Shown here in pieces: positions 6,701-8,718 of a DNA stretch of 8,718 bases (within the stretch, counting starts at the first letter, position 1; every line of letters starts with the position of its first letter). Position numbers and translations under genes: made by a program. A model generated the notes under the pieces. The model saw only the letters and a list, made by a program, of their open reading frames with translations. It did not search any database and had not been told where the DNA came from. Origin of the DNA: Methanomicrobiales archaeon (GTDB taxonomy: Archaea > Halobacteriota > Methanomicrobia > Methanomicrobiales > Methanospirillaceae); contig JAAZNH010000018.1 of NCBI GenBank assembly GCA_012798365.1, positions 1-8,718 on the forward strand, read 5' to 3'.

Positions 6701-8165
6701 GCGCGTGGAAGATGCACTGCGGGAGAGCGAAAGCCGGTTCCGGAGCCTTGCCGAGTCCCTGCAGGACGTTGTGATACGGGTCGACCGCACCTACCGGCAC
6801 CTGTATACTAACCCTGCCATCGAACAACAGACCGGTTTTACTCCGGAACAGCTTTTGAAAAAGAGTCTCCGGGAAGTCGGGTTCCCGGCGGATCTGTCCT
6901 CGCGTATCGAGGCCATGATTGACGAGGTTTTCTCGTTTGGAAAACGCGTGCGTACCGAACTCCTGCTGCCCAACAGCCGCTGGATCGATGTCATCGCAGT
7001 CCCGGAATATGATCTCAGCAGCGAGATCGTCTGCGTGATTATCACCGGCCGGGATATCACGGAGCGCAAGCGTACCGAACACCTGCTTGCCGACCGGCTC
7101 CTCTTCCAGCAGGTGCTCATCGACACCATCCCCTACCCGATATTCATCAAGGACGCCGGGGCCCGGTTCGTGGGATGCAATACCGCGTACGAGCGCGTGT
7201 TTGGCACCACCCGCGAGTACATGATCGGAAAAACGGTCCTTGACCTCGAATACCTGCCCCTGGTGGAGCGGGAGCGGTTCCAGGCAGAGGACATGCAGGT
7301 CATTCGGGAAGCCGGCCGAAAAAGCTACGAACTGCCCATCGACTACGCTGACGGGCAGACACACATGACCCTGTACTCGGTTGACGGGTTCCTGCTCTCG
7401 GACGGAAAACCCGGCGGGCTCATCGGCATGCTGGTTGACATCAGCGACCGGACCCGGATGGAAACGGCACTCAAGCTGGCAAACCAGAAACTGAGCCTGC
7501 TCTCCGGCATAACAAGGCATGACATCAACAACCAGATCTCCATTTTGACCGGCTATCTCTCCCTGCTTGTTGCAAAAAAGACACCGGCGCCGCCGGAAGA
7601 GTACCTGCAGAAGATCGCCACCTCGGTCCAGCGGATCTCTGCCATGATCCAGTTCACGAAAGATTACGAGGAGATCGGGATCAGTCTTCCTGCATGGCAG
7701 GACCTCCGGGCCCTTGTCGATACCGCCACCCGCCAGGTATCGACCGGATCCATCATGGTGAAAAACGAGATCCCGCCGGGCCTGTCACTCTTCACCGATC
7801 CCCTCATCTCCCGGGTCTTTTTCAACCTGGTGGACAACGCCGTCCGCTACGGGGGCAGGATCACGACCATCCGGTTCTTTGTCAAAGACACCGGGTCGGC
7901 GCAGCTGATCGTCTGTGAGGATGATGGGGAGGGAATCAGCGCCCGCGAGAAGGAGCGGATCTTTGACCGCGGTTACGGCAAGAACACCGGTCTTGGCCTT
8001 TCCCTCTCGCGGGAGATCCTTGCCATCACGGGCATCACGATCCGGGAGAACGGCACCCCCGGGTCCGGAGCCCGGTTTGAGATCACGGTTCCCCGCGATG
8101 CCATCCGGGAATCCTCCGGGCCGCAGCCGGCTCACCGGACTCCCCCGCCAGCGAACGGGCCATGA
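3708..8165 (+). CDS. Soluble multi-PAS sensor histidine kinase with N-terminal receiver domain
   Basis: A 1485-aa two-component signalling protein. Residues 1-125 are a receiver domain: acidic pair D8/D9, phosphoacceptor D53 in ISDYQMPEMDG, switch T81 and K103 in LQKGGD. Nine PAS/PAC units follow, starting near 134, 258, 383, 508, 632, 757, 882, 1007 and 1131, joined by linkers such as DITERKRTE and ALRESE. The phosphoacceptor helix has H1271 in TRHDINNQ, an HD rather than the common HE H-box. The HATPase has N1373 and N1377 in the N-box FNLVDNAVRYGG, D1406 and G1409 in DDGEGIS, and GLGLS at 1428-1432. The last ~23 residues are a Pro-rich tail. There is no signal peptide, membrane helix, GAF domain or LOV-type cysteine motif, so it is cytoplasmic with unknown ligands. 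All motifs for autophosphorylation and for receiving phosphate are present. No separate response regulator gene is nearby, but a paralogue starts 143 bp downstream. The start at 3708 is supported by the matching N-terminus of that paralogue (MITILYVDDEP against MISVLYIDDEP). Confidence 0.95.
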   Translation: MITILYVDDEPALLELGKIFLEQDGEFVVSTCTSAPEALSLLNTTRYDAIISDYQMPEMDGISFIRALRARGDTTPFIIFTGRGREEVVIQALNEGADFYLQKGGDSNAQFAELSHKIRHAVSRKLAVRSLQKSEQDYRHLITHANEAIYVVQDDMLKMVNPALEEMTGYTHDELLNLPFTTFIHPDDRDFVADRYRRRVQGETLPNRYNFRLYRKDRTARWVELSVVVISWDERPAVLVFLTDIHERKLTEDALIEREERYRQFFRTTLDCVFITTPEGAWIDFNDALVAMFGYSSREEIRQVPVASIYARPDEREGFLDEVVRAGYVRERVLLFRKKDGTVFDALITIVPLKNPDGSIKAFIGTFRDVTEKKRIEEALRTSEERYRIFFKTIRDSVFITTPAGDWIDFNDALVETLGFSSREEVWKAPVSSVYANPAERDAFLRRVSVEGYVREYPLLFRKQDGTVFDALITIVPIKNEDGTVRAFSGTVRDISAQKRVERALIEREKQYRTIFETFEDLYYQTDAEGRITILSPSLNRLTGWTAEELMGKPATALYVDPGKREVLLGELNRNGSVRDYELLLRKRDGTHTPASLSATVLYDDDNKPAGVAGILRDITGRKQAEESLRESERKFRSLVEYSLEPILILDYNFCILFLNSAAARMIEPGDPAQVIGRNVLQFIAPQSRDDALRDFAEVRGGRDAFLTRYFITPSRDRTLYVECIGKIITFEERPAVLISLRDISDKQQAENALRESEEKFRTLVEFSLETVLVLDLEGKILFANTAAARTLEADEQESLIGRNVFEFIAPESQQDVIHDFSEVARGHDSFIAHYQVISAKGNRIQIESIGKIITYEGRTADLVSIRDVTEQKRAEHELRQSEETHRILLDQSTDPIFAFYPDGTYRYVNRAFADGVGKTVDEITGRKIWDVFEKEEADKRFAALHSVFSTGEGKEIEVRVPRPEGDRYYVTTIVPIRDGAGTVVSAICSSKDITARKRVEDALRESESRFRSLAESLQDVVIRVDRTYRHLYTNPAIEQQTGFTPEQLLKKSLREVGFPADLSSRIEAMIDEVFSFGKRVRTELLLPNSRWIDVIAVPEYDLSSEIVCVIITGRDITERKRTEHLLADRLLFQQVLIDTIPYPIFIKDAGARFVGCNTAYERVFGTTREYMIGKTVLDLEYLPLVERERFQAEDMQVIREAGRKSYELPIDYADGQTHMTLYSVDGFLLSDGKPGGLIGMLVDISDRTRMETALKLANQKLSLLSGITRHDINNQISILTGYLSLLVAKKTPAPPEEYLQKIATSVQRISAMIQFTKDYEEIGISLPAWQDLRALVDTATRQVSTGSIMVKNEIPPGLSLFTDPLISRVFFNLVDNAVRYGGRITTIRFFVKDTGSAQLIVCEDDGEGISAREKERIFDRGYGKNTGLGLSLSREILAITGITIRENGTPGSGARFEITVPRDAIRESSGPQPAHRTPPPANGP
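4482..5231 (+). repeat. Internal tandem duplication: second and third PAS units of the kinase
   Basis: Two adjacent 125-codon units (4482-4856 and 4857-5231) align without gaps. By eye about 80 of 125 residues are identical, including VFITTP, WIDFNDALV and DGTVFDALITIVP. Nucleotide identity is visible too, for example in the stretches encoding the WIDFNDALV segment. This looks like a fairly recent duplication of one sensory domain inside the gene. Confidence 0.8.
5601..6350 (+). repeat. Older internal duplication: fifth and sixth PAS units
   Basis: Units of 125 codons (5601-5975 and 5976-6350) align almost without gaps and share KFR-LVE-SLE, AAAR, IGRNV, FIAP, the DF-EV segment and the IGKIIT segment. 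Identity by eye is a little under half, lower than for the second/third pair, which suggests an older duplication or faster divergence. Confidence 0.65.
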
Positions 8166-8174
8166 ACCTTCCAG

Positions 8175-8195
8175 GGTGCCGAAGTTTTTCGGACC
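8175..8195 (+). terminator. Hairpin just after the kinase stop codon
   Basis: GGT-g-CCGAA, loop GTTT, TTCGG-ACC: an 8-bp stem with a single bulged G (8178) and a run of five T spanning the loop and stem (8185-8189), starting 10 bp after the TGA. It is plausibly a transcript-end or stability structure. The T run lies inside the hairpin rather than after it, so it is not a classical intrinsic terminator. Confidence 0.35.
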
Positions 8196-8266
8196 ATGGT
8201 TCCCCTGCCACCCAAAACGATGCCCGTACTGCTGCAGGTCAGGACGGCCCCCGTCGGATGGATTTG

Positions 8267-8274
8267 TTTATATG
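8267..8274 (+). promoter_or_regulatory. TATA box of the second kinase gene
   Basis: TTTATATG at 8267-8274 is close to the archaeal box A consensus and lies 34 bp upstream of the ATG at 8309. With normal spacing the start site would be around 8297, giving a leader of about 10 nt. No Shine-Dalgarno sequence is seen (ACCTTCCG precedes the ATG). It indicates that the second kinase has its own promoter rather than depending on read-through. Confidence 0.6.
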
Positions 8275-8308
8275 ATCCGGTGCGAATCACACTAGTTAGA
8301 ACCTTCCG

Positions 8309-8718
8309 ATGATCTCCGTCCTTTATATCGACGACGAACCCTCCCTCCTGGAAATTGCCCGCATCTTCTTAGAGGAGACCGGGGATTTTACCGTCACTAC
8401 CATGACATCGGCTGAAGAGGCGCTCGCTTCGGGTGCGGCCCGGTCCTGCGATGCCATCATCTCCGATTACCAGATGGGGGGCATGGACGGGATTGCGTTT
8501 TTACAGGCAGTGCGACAGGAGCACCCGGACGTCCCGTTCATCCTCTTCACCGGCCGGGGCAGGGAAGCCGTTGTTATCGAAGCCCTCAACAACGGGGCGG
8601 ATTTTTACCTCCAGAAAGGCGGGGACCCGCAGGCCCAGTTCGCCGAGCTGGAGAACAAGGTCCGGTATGCAGTGGCCCGCCGGCGGGCTGAACAGGAGTT
8701 GTCTGCAAGCGAGGAGCG
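8309..8718 (+). CDS. Second receiver-first sensory protein (probable PAS histidine kinase), 3' end outside window
   Basis: About 136 residues are visible. The start at 8309 gives MISVLYIDDEPSLLEIARIF and a complete receiver domain: acidic pair D8/D9, phosphoacceptor D53 in ISDYQMGGMDG, switch Thr in FTGRGRE and Lys in LQKGGD. The usual proline of the DxxMP loop is glycine here (QMGGMDG). After the receiver the sequence runs into RRRAEQELSASEE, the linker that precedes a PAS unit in the upstream kinase, so PAS domains and a kinase core probably follow beyond the edge. It is more than half identical by eye to the receiver of the upstream 1485-aa kinase, in the same orientation and 143 bp downstream, which makes it a tandem paralogue. 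Whether it ends in a kinase core or is only a receiver-PAS protein cannot be seen. Confidence 0.9.
   Translation, partial: MISVLYIDDEPSLLEIARIFLEETGDFTVTTMTSAEEALASGAARSCDAIISDYQMGGMDGIAFLQAVRQEHPDVPFILFTGRGREAVVIEALNNGADFYLQKGGDPQAQFAELENKVRYAVARRRAEQELSASEE

Noticed and set aside
3675..7543. Several long minus-strand frames opposite the kinase, up to 280 aa
   Set aside because: Expected in GC-rich coding DNA. They have no promoter or ribosome-binding site and no recognisable domain, while the sense frame is fully explained by REC, PAS and kinase motifs.

Overview
The window is 8.7 kb of GC-rich archaeal DNA. A group II chaperonin (thermosome), the tRNA-Ile2 agmatidine synthetase TiaS, a COG1395-type regulator and REC/PAS sensor kinases with TATA-box promoters together point to a methanogen of the Methanomicrobiales. 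A Methanoregula-like relative is my guess from the kinase style. The placement is inference from protein families, not from a database match.

Left part (1-2316, minus strand): the 5' part of a thermosome subunit gene runs off the left edge, and its promoter lies in a 62-bp gap. Upstream of it is a complete 308-aa COG1395-type HTH regulator with its own start. A 45-bp AT-rich gap then separates this regulator from a divergently transcribed gene.

Middle (2317-3707, plus strand): a complete tiaS gene (408 aa), whose product modifies C34 of the CAU-anticodon tRNA-Ile so that it reads AUA. It is followed by a 164-bp non-coding gap holding a 7-bp inverted repeat and a 14-bp-period direct repeat just before the next gene.

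Right part (3708-8718, plus strand): a very large soluble sensor kinase (1485 aa) with the order REC, nine PAS, histidine-phosphoacceptor helix, HATPase. After a 143-bp gap with a hairpin and a TATA box, a second gene of the same family begins and is cut by the right edge. The two receiver domains are clear paralogues, so this is a tandem kinase pair. The kinases have no membrane segments and should sense cytoplasmic signals or take phosphate from partner proteins.

The left and middle genes are housekeeping or regulatory, while the right half is a lineage-specific signalling expansion. I see no tRNA, rRNA, CRISPR array, insertion sequence or phage gene. I found no convincing new system. The points most worth a second look are the near-fixed 124-125-residue register of the PAS array, its internal duplications, and the repeat in front of the kinase gene.
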